From Caulobacteraceae bacterium (GTDB lineage Bacteria; Pseudomonadota; Alphaproteobacteria; Caulobacterales; Caulobacteraceae), in assembly GCA_947475875.1 (NCBI GenBank), contig CANJME010000017.1:1-64000 (forward strand): a DNA stretch of 64,000 nucleotides, written 5' to 3'. The notes beneath the pieces are model-generated. The model was given only the letters and a program-made list of their open reading frames with translations, searched no databases and was not told the origin of the DNA. Every line of letters starts with the position of its first letter. Position 1 is the stretch's first letter. The translations under genes were made by a program, and so were the position numbers. Positions 1 to 8,442 of this stretch are shown here, piece by piece.

Positions 1-378
1 CTATCAAGCAGCAGATGACCCCATAAAGTGAGGCAAAGACGATTGCCGACCTCTTCTGTCGTTGCCAATCCATCCGGCGATCATAGCGGGGTCCAAGTGG
101 GCGCGCTATGCTTGTCAACGATCAGATTTGGGAAACTGAGACACTACCCCCCCGTGAAACGGGGGAGGGGGACCGCCGACTGGCGGTGGTGGGGGCGAGC
201 TGCATCCACCAGCCGTGGATGTACCCGATGAACATTCTGCGGAGCGTGGGGCTCGCCCCCTCCGACATCCTTGCGGATGTCTGCCTCCCCCACTGCATGG
301 GGGAGGTGTTTTGATCCGCGTAATAAATATCCGCGCCGGAGGGCGTAGACTGCGCCGCTCACCAGAGTCCCCCACGCC
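1..378. other. Non-coding stretch before the first gene
   Basis: I see no convincing coding region here: the short frames lack Shine-Dalgarno sites and family-like composition, and they cross strong hairpins. A minus-strand gene could end at the left edge, but nothing shows which. The stretch is occupied mainly by the paired inverted repeat at 141-310, listed separately. The rest (about 1-140 and 311-378) should contain the promoter of the following SulP gene, but I cannot point to clear -35/-10 boxes. Confidence 0.5.
141..310. repeat. Paired inverted 60-bp double-hairpin repeat (REPIN-like)
   Basis: Positions 141-200 and 251-310 are imperfect inverted copies of one 60-bp unit separated by about 50 bp. 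Each unit has an outer hairpin of the CCCCC...GGGGGAGG type, a small second hairpin (GACATCC-GCAA-GGATGTC in the right copy, ACCGCC-GACT-GGCGGT in the left) and a closing GGGGGCGAGC. Conserved structure with compensating sequence differences is typical of REP/REPIN elements, which are usually non-autonomous and mobilised by RAYT-type transposases. No transposase gene is nearby. Unit boundaries are judged by eye. Confidence 0.65.
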
Positions 379-1659
379 ATGCCTGACGGAACCGCCACCG
401 CTCATACCCTTTGGCCCAAGCTCGCGACCATGCTGAGCGAAGGCTACCGGCTGGACATGCTGCGCAAGGATGCGGTGGCCGCGCTCACGGTCGCCATTGT
501 CGCCCTGCCGCTGTCCATGGCCATTGCGGTCGCCTCGGGGGTTTCGCCTGACCGGGGGCTCTACACGGCGATCATCGGCGGCTTCCTGGTCTCGGCCCTG
601 GGCGGCAGCCGGTTTCAGATCGGCGGGCCGGCGGGGGCCTTCATCGTATTGGTGGCCGCTACCGTGGCGAGGTTCGGCCTGCAAGGTTTGCTGGTGACCG
701 TGATGATGTCGGGGGTGATGCTGACCTTGCTAGGCCTTTTGAGGCTGGGCTCGCTGATCCGTCATATTACGGACGCCGTGACCGTCGGCTTCACCTGCGG
801 GATCGCCGCGACCATCCTTGCGAGCCAGCTCAAGGATCTGGGCGGACTGACACTGACTGGCGTTGAACCCGGACCGTTTTTTCCGAAGCTTTTCGCGCTG
901 GGGCAGGCGCTCCCCAGCGTCAATCCCGTCGCTGCAGGGATTGGCGCCGGCGTTGCGGCGCTGATCTTCCTGGTCCGCAGGTGGCGGCCGACCTGGCCCG
1001 GGATGCTGATCGCCGTGGTTGCCGCCGCGCTCGCCGCGTTTGTCTTCCACCTTCCGGTCCAGACCATCGGGGGAAAGTTCGGCGGCATTCCGCACGGCCT
1101 GCCCATGCCGGCTCTGCCGCCCGTATCGCTCGATCTGTTGTGGCTGCTCTTGCCCACAGCGCTGTCCTTTACCCTGCTGGGTGGGATCGAGAGCCTGCTC
1201 TCGGCCAAGGTGGCCGACGGCATGACGGCCCGCAAACACCGGCCGAACATGGAACTGGTAGCCCAGGGCATCGCCAACATCGCCTCGGCCCTGTTTGGCG
1301 GCATCAGCGTGACCGGGACGATCGCCCGGACCGCTACCAATGTCCGGGCCGGCGCCGTCAGCCCGCTGGCCGGGATCATGCACGCGGGCTTCATCCTGGT
1401 CTTCATGCTGGTCGCAGCGCCGCTGGCGATTTTCATCCCCCTGTCAGCGCTCGCCGGCGTGCTGGTGGTGGTGGCCTGGAACATGGCCGAGAAAAAGGAG
1501 TTTGCCGCGCTGCTGCGGGACTGGCGAACGGGCGCAGTGCTGATCGCGACCTTCGGATTGACGCTGGTGAAGGATTTGACCTGGGGCATCGTGGCGGGGT
1601 GTTTGCTGGCGGCGGTGTTCGCGCTCATGAAGCGGTTTGGTCCGGCGGCGAAGGCCTAG
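379..1659 (+). CDS. SulP-family anion transporter lacking a STAS domain
   Basis: This 426-residue inner-membrane protein has the SulP core: the N-terminal stretch with PLSMAIAVASGVSPDRGLY, a glycine-rich GGSRFQIGGPAGAFIVL segment, and about ten to twelve hydrophobic spans continuing to the end. SulP members move sulfate, bicarbonate or dicarboxylates; the substrate cannot be told here. Typical members are about 550 residues with a C-terminal cytoplasmic STAS domain. This one stops at ALMKRFGPAAKA straight after the last span, so the STAS domain is absent rather than frameshifted: I see no continuation downstream. The ATG at 379 is used; an ATG at 430 is an alternative. The gene stands alone ahead of the leu leader. 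Confidence 0.88.
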   Translation: MPDGTATAHTLWPKLATMLSEGYRLDMLRKDAVAALTVAIVALPLSMAIAVASGVSPDRGLYTAIIGGFLVSALGGSRFQIGGPAGAFIVLVAATVARFGLQGLLVTVMMSGVMLTLLGLLRLGSLIRHITDAVTVGFTCGIAATILASQLKDLGGLTLTGVEPGPFFPKLFALGQALPSVNPVAAGIGAGVAALIFLVRRWRPTWPGMLIAVVAAALAAFVFHLPVQTIGGKFGGIPHGLPMPALPPVSLDLLWLLLPTALSFTLLGGIESLLSAKVADGMTARKHRPNMELVAQGIANIASALFGGISVTGTIARTATNVRAGAVSPLAGIMHAGFILVFMLVAAPLAIFIPLSALAGVLVVVAWNMAEKKEFAALLRDWRTGAVLIATFGLTLVKDLTWGIVAGCLLAAVFALMKRFGPAAKA

Positions 1660-1697
1660 GGCGGCCACAATCCTTGCCCTTTGGCCCAACCCGCGTT

Positions 1698-1781
1698 ATG
1701 TGCACCGCCATGTGCACGCAGCGCACCCTTCTTCTGACGCTTCTTCCGCTGGGGCTTAGCCGCCCCTGGGCGTCCGTCTGA
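1698..1781 (+). CDS. leuL: Leu-rich leader peptide ahead of leuA
   Basis: A 27-codon frame reads M-C-T-A-M-C-T-Q-R-T followed by LLLTLLPLGL, then SRPWASV and TGA. Seven of ten consecutive residues are leucine (five CTT and two CTG codons). It lies 83 bp before leuA and is followed by complementary segments able to form alternative stems. This is the classic layout of a transcription-attenuation leader peptide: ribosome stalling at Leu codons under leucine starvation would favour the antiterminator. An internal ATG at 1710 could also start it. The peptide itself is presumably only a sensor. Identification rests on codon content and position. Confidence 0.75.
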   Translation: MCTAMCTQRTLLLTLLPLGLSRPWASV

Positions 1782-1820
1782 GCCTGCGTCCTTAGCCGCG
1801 GGTCCGGCGCTCAGGGGTTT
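1763..1820 (+). promoter_or_regulatory. Candidate leu attenuator stems
   Basis: CCCCTGGGCG at 1763-1772, the last part of the leader-peptide coding region, is complementary to CGCTCAGGGG at 1808-1817, allowing one G-U pair. A GC-rich stretch at 1796-1810 can form a competing hairpin. A short TTT follows at 1818-1820, so a canonical U-run terminator is weak and the attenuation mechanism is inferred mainly from the leader peptide. Folding of 1690-1864 would be needed to assign terminator and antiterminator. Confidence 0.45.
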
Positions 1821-1864
1821 CGAAATTCACCCCAGAAAATGCACCGAACCTGAAGAGCACCACA

Positions 1865-3439
1865 ATGAACACCACCCCCACACAGACCTCGTCCTCGAAG
1901 GATCGGGTCATCATCTTTGACACCACCATGCGTGACGGCGAGCAGTCGCCGGGCGCCTCCATGAGCCATGACGAGAAGATCGAACTGGCCAAGATCATGG
2001 AAGAGATGAAGGTCGACGTTATCGAGGCCGGTTTCCCGATCGCCTCCAACGGCGATTTCGAGGCCGTCCGCGCCGTCGCGCAAGTGATCACCGAGAGCAC
2101 CGTTTGCGGTCTCTCCCGCGCCGCGCCGGCGGACATCGAGCGCTGCGCCGAGGCCATCCGTCCGGCCAAACGCGGCCGCATCCACACCTTCATCGCCACC
2201 TCACCCCTGCACATGAAGCACAAGCTCTTGATGGAGCCTGAGGCGGTGCTGGAATCCATCACTGGCTCGGTGACGCTCGCCCGCAACCTGTGCGGCGATG
2301 TGGAATGGTCGGCGGAGGACGCCACGCGGTCGGAGCGCGATTTCCTGCGGCGGGCGGTGGAAGCGGCAATCAAGGCCGGGGCCGGCACCATCAACCTGCC
2401 CGACACCGTGGGCTACGCCTATCCGACCCAGTACGCGGCCATGTTCCGCGACCTGATCGAGAACGTACCGGGCGCCGACACCGTGGTCTTCTCCACCCAC
2501 TGTCACAACGACCTCGGTTTGGCCGTCGCCAATTCCCTGGAAGGCGTGATGGGCGGGGCGCGCCAGATCGAGTGCGCCATCAACGGCATCGGCGAGCGGG
2601 CCGGCAACGCGGCCTTCGAAGAGATCGTCATGGCCATCCGCACGCGCTCCGACGCGCTGGGCGTGCATACCGGCATTGCGCCGGAGCACATCATGCGCGC
2701 GTCCCGCTATGTCTCGGCGATCACCGGTTTTCCGGTGCAGTACAACAAGGCCATCGTCGGCAAGAACGCCTTCGCCCACGAGGCCGGCATTCACCAGGAC
2801 GGCATGCTCAAGAACCGCGAGACCTATGAGATCATGCGGCCCGAGGATGTCGGCCAGGGCGCGACCAACCTCGTTATGGGCAAACACTCGGGCCGGGCGG
2901 CGTTCCGCGACAAGCTGAAGGGCCTGGGCTACGAGCTGGGCCAGAACGCCCTGAACGACGCCTTCGTGAAGTTCAAGGAATTGGCCGACAAGAAAAAGCT
3001 CGTTTACGACGACGACATCATCGCCCTGGTGGACGATGCCCTGGCCCACACCGCCGACCGCATCCAGGTGGCGCGCCTGCGGGTCGTCGCCGGCACCGAG
3101 GGGCCGCAATCAGCCGAGCTGACCGTGACCATCGACGGCGTCGAGAAAACTGCCTCCGCGACGGGCGACGGGCCGGTTGATGCGGTGTTCAACGCCATCC
3201 GCATGGTTGTGCCCCACACCGCGGCGCTGCGCCTGTTCCAGGTGCATGCGGTGACCGAAGGGACTGACGCCCAGGCTCAGGTTTCCGTGCGGCTCGAGGA
3301 AAACGATCGCATCGCCTCAGGCCAGGCGGCCGATACCGACACCCTCGTCGCCTCGGCCAAGGCCTATATCGGGGCGCTCAACAACCTGATGGCCCGGCGC
3401 GAGAAGAGTGCTCCCGACGCCGTCGCGGCGAACGGGTAA
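1865..3439 (+). CDS. leuA: 2-isopropylmalate synthase
   Basis: It condenses acetyl-CoA with 2-ketoisovalerate, the first committed step of leucine synthesis. The 524-residue protein has the alpha-isopropylmalate/homocitrate synthase signature 1 ([15 protein letters not shown], about residues 19-33) and signature 2 with the metal-binding HCHND motif followed by [15 protein letters not shown]. The C-terminal 130 or so residues form the LeuA allosteric domain that senses leucine, so both transcription (leader peptide upstream) and activity are likely to be leucine-controlled. Length is normal for the type-1 LeuA family. It is followed by an inverted repeat that may end transcription. Confidence 0.96.
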   Translation: MNTTPTQTSSSKDRVIIFDTTMRDGEQSPGASMSHDEKIELAKIMEEMKVDVIEAGFPIASNGDFEAVRAVAQVITESTVCGLSRAAPADIERCAEAIRPAKRGRIHTFIATSPLHMKHKLLMEPEAVLESITGSVTLARNLCGDVEWSAEDATRSERDFLRRAVEAAIKAGAGTINLPDTVGYAYPTQYAAMFRDLIENVPGADTVVFSTHCHNDLGLAVANSLEGVMGGARQIECAINGIGERAGNAAFEEIVMAIRTRSDALGVHTGIAPEHIMRASRYVSAITGFPVQYNKAIVGKNAFAHEAGIHQDGMLKNRETYEIMRPEDVGQGATNLVMGKHSGRAAFRDKLKGLGYELGQNALNDAFVKFKELADKKKLVYDDDIIALVDDALAHTADRIQVARLRVVAGTEGPQSAELTVTIDGVEKTASATGDGPVDAVFNAIRMVVPHTAALRLFQVHAVTEGTDAQAQVSVRLEENDRIASGQAADTDTLVASAKAYIGALNNLMARREKSAPDAVAANG

Positions 3440-3452
3440 CAACAAAAAGCTC

Positions 3453-3585
3453 GTCATCCTCGGGTTCGGCGCAGCCGAATCCCGAGGACCCAGCATCCCC
3501 GCTTCCGGTGACAGCGCCTCGCTGTGTCGCCACCGGAGCTGCTGGGTCCTCGGGCTTGGCCGAACGGCCAACCCGAGGATGACGG
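3453..3585. repeat. Paired inverted repeat, family B (REPIN-like)
   Basis: The left arm at 3453-3494 begins GTCATCCTCGGGTTCGGC and ends GAGGACCCAGC. The right arm at 3541-3585 is its inverted copy with changes, and about 46 bp lie between. Each arm is itself a hairpin (GGTTCGGC...GCCGAATCC). A second full copy with the same layout is at 33142-33269. The element fills the space between leuA and the next gene and could act as an intrinsic terminator or mRNA-stabilising structure. Confidence 0.75.
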
Positions 3586-3603
3586 GGCAATTTGGATTTT
3601 CCC

Positions 3604-4488
3604 ATGCTGCTCTTCATCCCCATCACCGCGCTCGCCGCGACGTTTCAGGTCGCCCGCAACGCCCTGCAGCGGGGTCTCATGGCCGAGGCCGGCCCGTGGG
3701 GCGCCACGTTGGTGCGGTTTCTGTTCGGGCTGCCGTTCTCCCTGCTCTTTGTCGCCGCCTGCTGGGCGATCTGGCCGGCCGCGAGCGCGCACTTCACCGC
3801 CCGGTTCTGGGTGGCGGCCAGCCTCGGCGCGGCGGCCCAAGTGGGCGCGACGGCCGCCCTCCTCACCTCGATGGGCAAGTCCGGTTTCGCTCTGGGCGCC
3901 GCCTTCCAGCAGAGCAGCCTGCCCTTTGCCGCCCTGGTCGGCTGGGCGCTGCTGAATGAGGGGCAGACGCCGCTTGCAATCGCCGGCATCGGGCTGGCGA
4001 GCGTGGGCTTGCTGGCCCTGTCCTGGCCTAAGAGCGGGGTCGGCAAGGACGCGATGTCGGGCGTCGTTTTCGGCCTGGTGTCCGGCGCCTGTTACGCCAT
4101 CGCACTCAACGCCTATCGCGCCGCCAGCCTGGAGATCGATCCGCATCACGCCGCCTTCGCGGCGGTGGTCACGTCCAGCACCACGCAAGCCATGCAGTCG
4201 GCGGGCCTGGTGGCTTGGCTGGCCTGGAAAAGCCCGGCCTCGTTGCGGGCGGTCTTGCGCGGCTGGCGCGCCTCGTTGGGCGCCGGGTTCGCCGGCGCGG
4301 CGGCCTCGGCCCTGTGGGTCACGGCGCTTGCGCTGGCGCCGGCCGCACCCGTTCGGGCGGTGGGCGTCATCGAGCTGCCGCTGTCGGCGCTGGTTGGGCG
4401 GCGCCTCTTCGCAGAGCGCCTTAGCCTTTGGCAACTCGGCTGGGGCGGGGCGACGGCACTGGGCGTTGCCCTTGCCGCTTTGGGCTAG
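3604..4488 (+). CDS. EamA/DMT-superfamily transporter
   Basis: About 294 residues with ten hydrophobic segments arranged as two EamA halves. The first half begins MLLFIPITALAATFQVARNA; the second repeats the pattern around residues 145-290 and ends in a GATALGVALAALG helix. Such proteins are drug/metabolite permeases with varied substrates, so no substrate is proposed. A TTG at 3592, four bases after a GGGG, is an alternative start adding four residues; I prefer ATG 3604 because the upstream bases belong to the repeat element. Confidence 0.82.
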   Translation: MLLFIPITALAATFQVARNALQRGLMAEAGPWGATLVRFLFGLPFSLLFVAACWAIWPAASAHFTARFWVAASLGAAAQVGATAALLTSMGKSGFALGAAFQQSSLPFAALVGWALLNEGQTPLAIAGIGLASVGLLALSWPKSGVGKDAMSGVVFGLVSGACYAIALNAYRAASLEIDPHHAAFAAVVTSSTTQAMQSAGLVAWLAWKSPASLRAVLRGWRASLGAGFAGAAASALWVTALALAPAAPVRAVGVIELPLSALVGRRLFAERLSLWQLGWGGATALGVALAALG

Positions 4489-4531
4489 TTTATCGCACAC
4501 GCCCAGTGCCGGCGCCCAGGCCCGCCTCGTG

Positions 4532-4771
4532 ATGCTCAACAGCAAGACCGGGACCGAACTGACCGGCGTGACCGCCGCGAGCGTGGGCGACGCCAACGGC
4601 GACGGCAAGGTCGACATCATCATCAACACGGGCGGACCCGCCGGCATCATCATCAACCGGGGCAGCATTATCATCAACAAGGACGGGGTCCCCACGGCCA
4701 CCGGCCATGTGAAGGTGTTCGACGGGATCACCGGCGCCGCGATTCGCCTCGCTCCCGCGCCCGCCCGCTGA
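4532..4771 (+). CDS. Short ORF with a calcium-loop motif, possibly a gene remnant
   Basis: This 79-residue frame contains VGDANGDGKVDIII, which matches the DxNxDGxxD calcium loop of FG-GAP, dockerin and EF-hand-like repeats, followed by three irregular IIIN repeats and a VKVFDGITGA motif like those of FG-GAP propeller proteins. GTG 4529 or ATG 4532 could start it. The frame stays open upstream into the 3' end of the EamA gene, where a signal-peptide-like stretch follows a TTG at 4466. It may be a fragment of a larger secreted repeat protein or a true small gene in front of the Hcp-like gene, which begins 33 bp later. Function unknown. Confidence 0.4.
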   Translation: MLNSKTGTELTGVTAASVGDANGDGKVDIIINTGGPAGIIINRGSIIINKDGVPTATGHVKVFDGITGAAIRLAPAPAR

Positions 4772-4804
4772 TACCCTTTCCAGACAAGCAACAGGGGAAG
4801 GACC

Positions 4805-5311
4805 GTGAAGACACAATTCCTTTCGACGGCCGCAATCGTCGGCCTCGTCAGTGCAGTAGCCCTGACGTCCGCTCCCGCCTTCGCCGCGGCTTACATGAAG
4901 CTCGGCGACATCAAGGGCGAGATCGCCGCCGCGCCGAAGACCGCCGCGGCCCGTGCTGCGGGAGGCTGGATTGAGATCGACAGCTACAGCTTCGGCGCGG
5001 TCGGCTCCAGAACCTGCACCGGCCAGGCAGGACCCGGCCAGATCAGCGCTGGCGGCCAGCGTAGCGCCTTGCCGCGCCCCGGAGCGAATCGTCTGCCGAA
5101 GGTGTCGCTGCAGGTCGAAAGACCCGGCGGCGGTACGCTCGGCGTCGTGCTGGAGAACGTGCTGATCACTTCGGCCACCGGCTCAGCGCCGGACAAGCCG
5201 ACTGAAACTCTGACGCTGAACTACACCAAGGTGAGCTGGAGCCATTCTGCCTGCTCGGCTGGCATGCTCTTGCCGGCAATTCAAAAGGTGCGCGAGGCCA
5301 CGACCCGCTGA
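4805..5311 (+). CDS. Secreted Hcp-like (type VI tube-fold) protein
   Basis: The 168-residue product has a cleavable signal peptide (MKTQFLSTAAIVGLVSAVAL...APAFA). It is followed by YMKLGDIKGE, WIEIDSYSFGA and, near the C-terminus, TLNYTKVSWSH, all typical of Hcp tube proteins (YLKIDGIKGE, WIEVLSFSWG and a beta strand ending the barrel). Hcp proteins of type VI secretion form hexameric rings and carry no Sec signal; no other T6SS gene is present here. An extracellular protein with the Hcp fold therefore seems likelier than a secretion-system component. It starts at GTG after a good AGGGGAAGG ribosome site. It ends in LLPAIQKVREAT. Confidence 0.72.
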   Translation: MKTQFLSTAAIVGLVSAVALTSAPAFAAAYMKLGDIKGEIAAAPKTAAARAAGGWIEIDSYSFGAVGSRTCTGQAGPGQISAGGQRSALPRPGANRLPKVSLQVERPGGGTLGVVLENVLITSATGSAPDKPTETLTLNYTKVSWSHSACSAGMLLPAIQKVREATTR

Positions 5312-5520
5312 TTTTCAGGAGTGTCGGCGGCGGCGAATGCCCTCGCGCCGCCGGTCACCGCGGACACCAATACTGCACCGTGGCGACGAAACCCGGGCAT
5401 GGGATAGAAAAGCCACGCTCGACGCGCTGAAATCACGCAGAATTTCTTACAATTAGACCTTGAACTTGACACACGACGGATGCAAAGGGGCTGTTCACCC
5501 CTAGCGCCTCAAGGCTTTGA

Positions 5521-6564
<1,044 letters not shown>

Positions 6565-6601
6565 TACTCTATCCTCCTGATTTTCGGAGCCGAATCACGA
6601 C

Positions 6602-7924
6602 GTGTCCTTCCGGGACGGATCGTTCAACAATCTGAAGGTTCCGCTCTCCTGGGCGGCGGCGGCGGCGGTTGTGCTGGCGCTGGCGGCGGCTGTGACACTG
6701 CTGATGAGCGACCGGCGTGAAACCCTCGAAGCCACAGCCTATTCGCCGGTGCGAAAGGTGGCCGACACCGTCCAGAAACCGGTCAACAGCGTGCTCTCGG
6801 CGCCGGTGCGCTGGGTAGACAGCGGCGTAGCCGGCGTGCGCGGCTATTTCGGCGCAGTGTCGGAAAACCGCCGCCTTCGCAAACAGCTCGAACAGATGAA
6901 CGACCTGAAGGCGCAGCTGGCGCTCGAGAAGGACTTGAACAGCCGCTATGTGGCCGTCCTCGGCCTGCGCGTCGATCCGCCGGTGGAGATGGTCACGGGG
7001 CGAATGATCAGCGATTCCCGCGGACCCTTCGGCAATTCGCGACTGATCGACGTGGGGTCTGACGCCGGCGTCAAGGTCGGCAATCCGGTTATGAGCGAGA
7101 ACGGACTCGTCGGCCGTATCGTCGGGGTTTCGCCCAAGGTCAGCCGGGTTCTGCTGTTGACAGACGTGGCCTCGCGCACGCCGGTGATGATCGATCGCAC
7201 CAACGCCAGGGCCATCCTGACCGGAGACGGAGGGGGCAACCCCAAGCTCGCCTATCTTCGCGGCCGCACCCAGGCCGGCGACGTCCTGGTTACCTCGGGA
7301 GACGGCGGGATGATTCCACGCGGTCTGCCGGTGGGCGTGGCCGTGCAGGGTCTCGACAAGAGCTGGCGCGCGCGCCTGTCCTCGGACCGGGGGGCGATCG
7401 ACTATGTGCGGGTCCTGAAGTTCCAGGACTTCGCCCAGCTGGCCGATCTTGCCAGATTGTCCGAGGTCGCCAGGCCCCAGGACATGGGCGGACAACTGCC
7501 GCCGCGTCCAGCCGCCGCTGGCGCGCCCGTCGCCGCCCTGCCCAAGCCCGCGATGACAACACCGGCCGTCCCGGCAAAGGCGGCGCCCGGCGCGGCTAGT
7601 CCCGCCACCCCGTTAAAGGCCGCGACAGTCCCGTTGGCAGCCGCCAAGGCCGCCGTCCCAGCGCCCGCTGCCGCCAAAGCCCCGTCCCCAACGGCTGCAG
7701 TCACGCCCGCGCCTAAGGCGGCGGCGACGACCCCGGTTCTCAAGGCCGCTCCGTCGCCCCCTGCGCCCAAGACCCCGCCCACCACGACCGCCGCGCCGAA
7801 GACGCCCGCGCCCGCCCCGGCCAGGGCCGCCGCTTCACCGCCCGCACCCAAGGCCGAGCTCAGCTATGAGCGCGCCCAGACTCCCGACCGCCCGCCGGTG
7901 GCGACCAGCGGAGTGGCTCCATGA
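6602..7924 (+). CDS. mreC: Rod-shape-determining protein MreC with a long Ala/Pro tail
   Basis: A bitopic protein linking MreB filaments to periplasmic PBP2/RodA. The N-terminus has one membrane span (LSWAAAAAVVLALAAAVTLLM, residues 15-35), a coiled-coil near residues 85-115, and the beta-barrel domain containing GRMISDSRGPFGNSRLIDVG and LVGRIVGVSPKVSRV. After about residue 295 the protein becomes a roughly 145-residue low-complexity tail of Ala, Pro, Lys and Thr. At 440 residues it is longer than the 280-370 usual for the family because of that tail. It starts at GTG, 37 bp after mreB, and its end overlaps mreD by four bases (ATGA). Confidence 0.93.
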   Translation: MSFRDGSFNNLKVPLSWAAAAAVVLALAAAVTLLMSDRRETLEATAYSPVRKVADTVQKPVNSVLSAPVRWVDSGVAGVRGYFGAVSENRRLRKQLEQMNDLKAQLALEKDLNSRYVAVLGLRVDPPVEMVTGRMISDSRGPFGNSRLIDVGSDAGVKVGNPVMSENGLVGRIVGVSPKVSRVLLLTDVASRTPVMIDRTNARAILTGDGGGNPKLAYLRGRTQAGDVLVTSGDGGMIPRGLPVGVAVQGLDKSWRARLSSDRGAIDYVRVLKFQDFAQLADLARLSEVARPQDMGGQLPPRPAAAGAPVAALPKPAMTTPAVPAKAAPGAASPATPLKAATVPLAAAKAAVPAPAAAKAPSPTAAVTPAPKAAATTPVLKAAPSPPAPKTPPTTTAAPKTPAPAPARAAASPPAPKAELSYERAQTPDRPPVATSGVAP

Positions 7925-8439
7925 GCGGCTTTCAGTCCGGACGGACCCTGGAGCCGCTGACCTGGCTGTTTCTGCCGGTGGCGGCCTGCATGCTGGCGAC
8001 CCTGATCCTGACCACACCCCTCCGGATTTGGGGCTTTCGCCTGCCAGAACCCGTGTTCGCCTTCGTGCCCGTGTTCGCTTGGGCGGTGGTGCGGCCCTCG
8101 GTGATCGGACCGATCCTGCTGTTCATTCTCGGCGTCTACATGGACCTGATGTGGGGGACGGCGCTGGGGCTTTGGGCCGCTTCGCTGATCGTCACCTACG
8201 GCTTCGTCGTGGCCACGCGCGGGTTCATGGGCGGCCAGGCGCGGCTGGTCATTTTCGGCTGGTATGTCAGCGCCTGCGTGATCGGTTTCGGCGCCGCCTA
8301 TCTGATGACCCTGATGGACATCAATTCCTCGCCCAATCTGATCGCGGTGTTCTGGCAGTTCGCGGTGACCCTGGCGCTCTATCCGCTGGCCTTCAGGCTT
8401 ATCGAGCGCTTCGAAGACGCCGACGTGAGGTTCCGCTAG
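7921..8439 (+). CDS. mreD: Rod-shape-determining protein MreD
   Basis: A small integral membrane component of the elongation complex, 172 residues with about five hydrophobic spans and the conserved early segment LILTTPLRIWGFRLPEP. It partners MreC in the inner membrane. The ATG overlaps the mreC stop in ATGA, which implies translational coupling. It is followed at a three-base gap by the PBP2 gene. Family sequence conservation is low, so the assignment leans on topology and operon position. Confidence 0.92.
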   Translation: MSGFQSGRTLEPLTWLFLPVAACMLATLILTTPLRIWGFRLPEPVFAFVPVFAWAVVRPSVIGPILLFILGVYMDLMWGTALGLWAASLIVTYGFVVATRGFMGGQARLVIFGWYVSACVIGFGAAYLMTLMDINSSPNLIAVFWQFAVTLALYPLAFRLIERFEDADVRFR

Positions 8440-8442
8440 CTC

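Noticed and set aside
3453-3585. Insertion sequence ends
   Set aside because: Inverted arms look like IS ends, but only about 46 non-coding bases lie between them and no target duplication is visible.
4805-5311. Type VI secretion locus
   Set aside because: Only an Hcp-like protein with a signal peptide is present; no TssB, TssC, ClpV or VgrG gene is seen.
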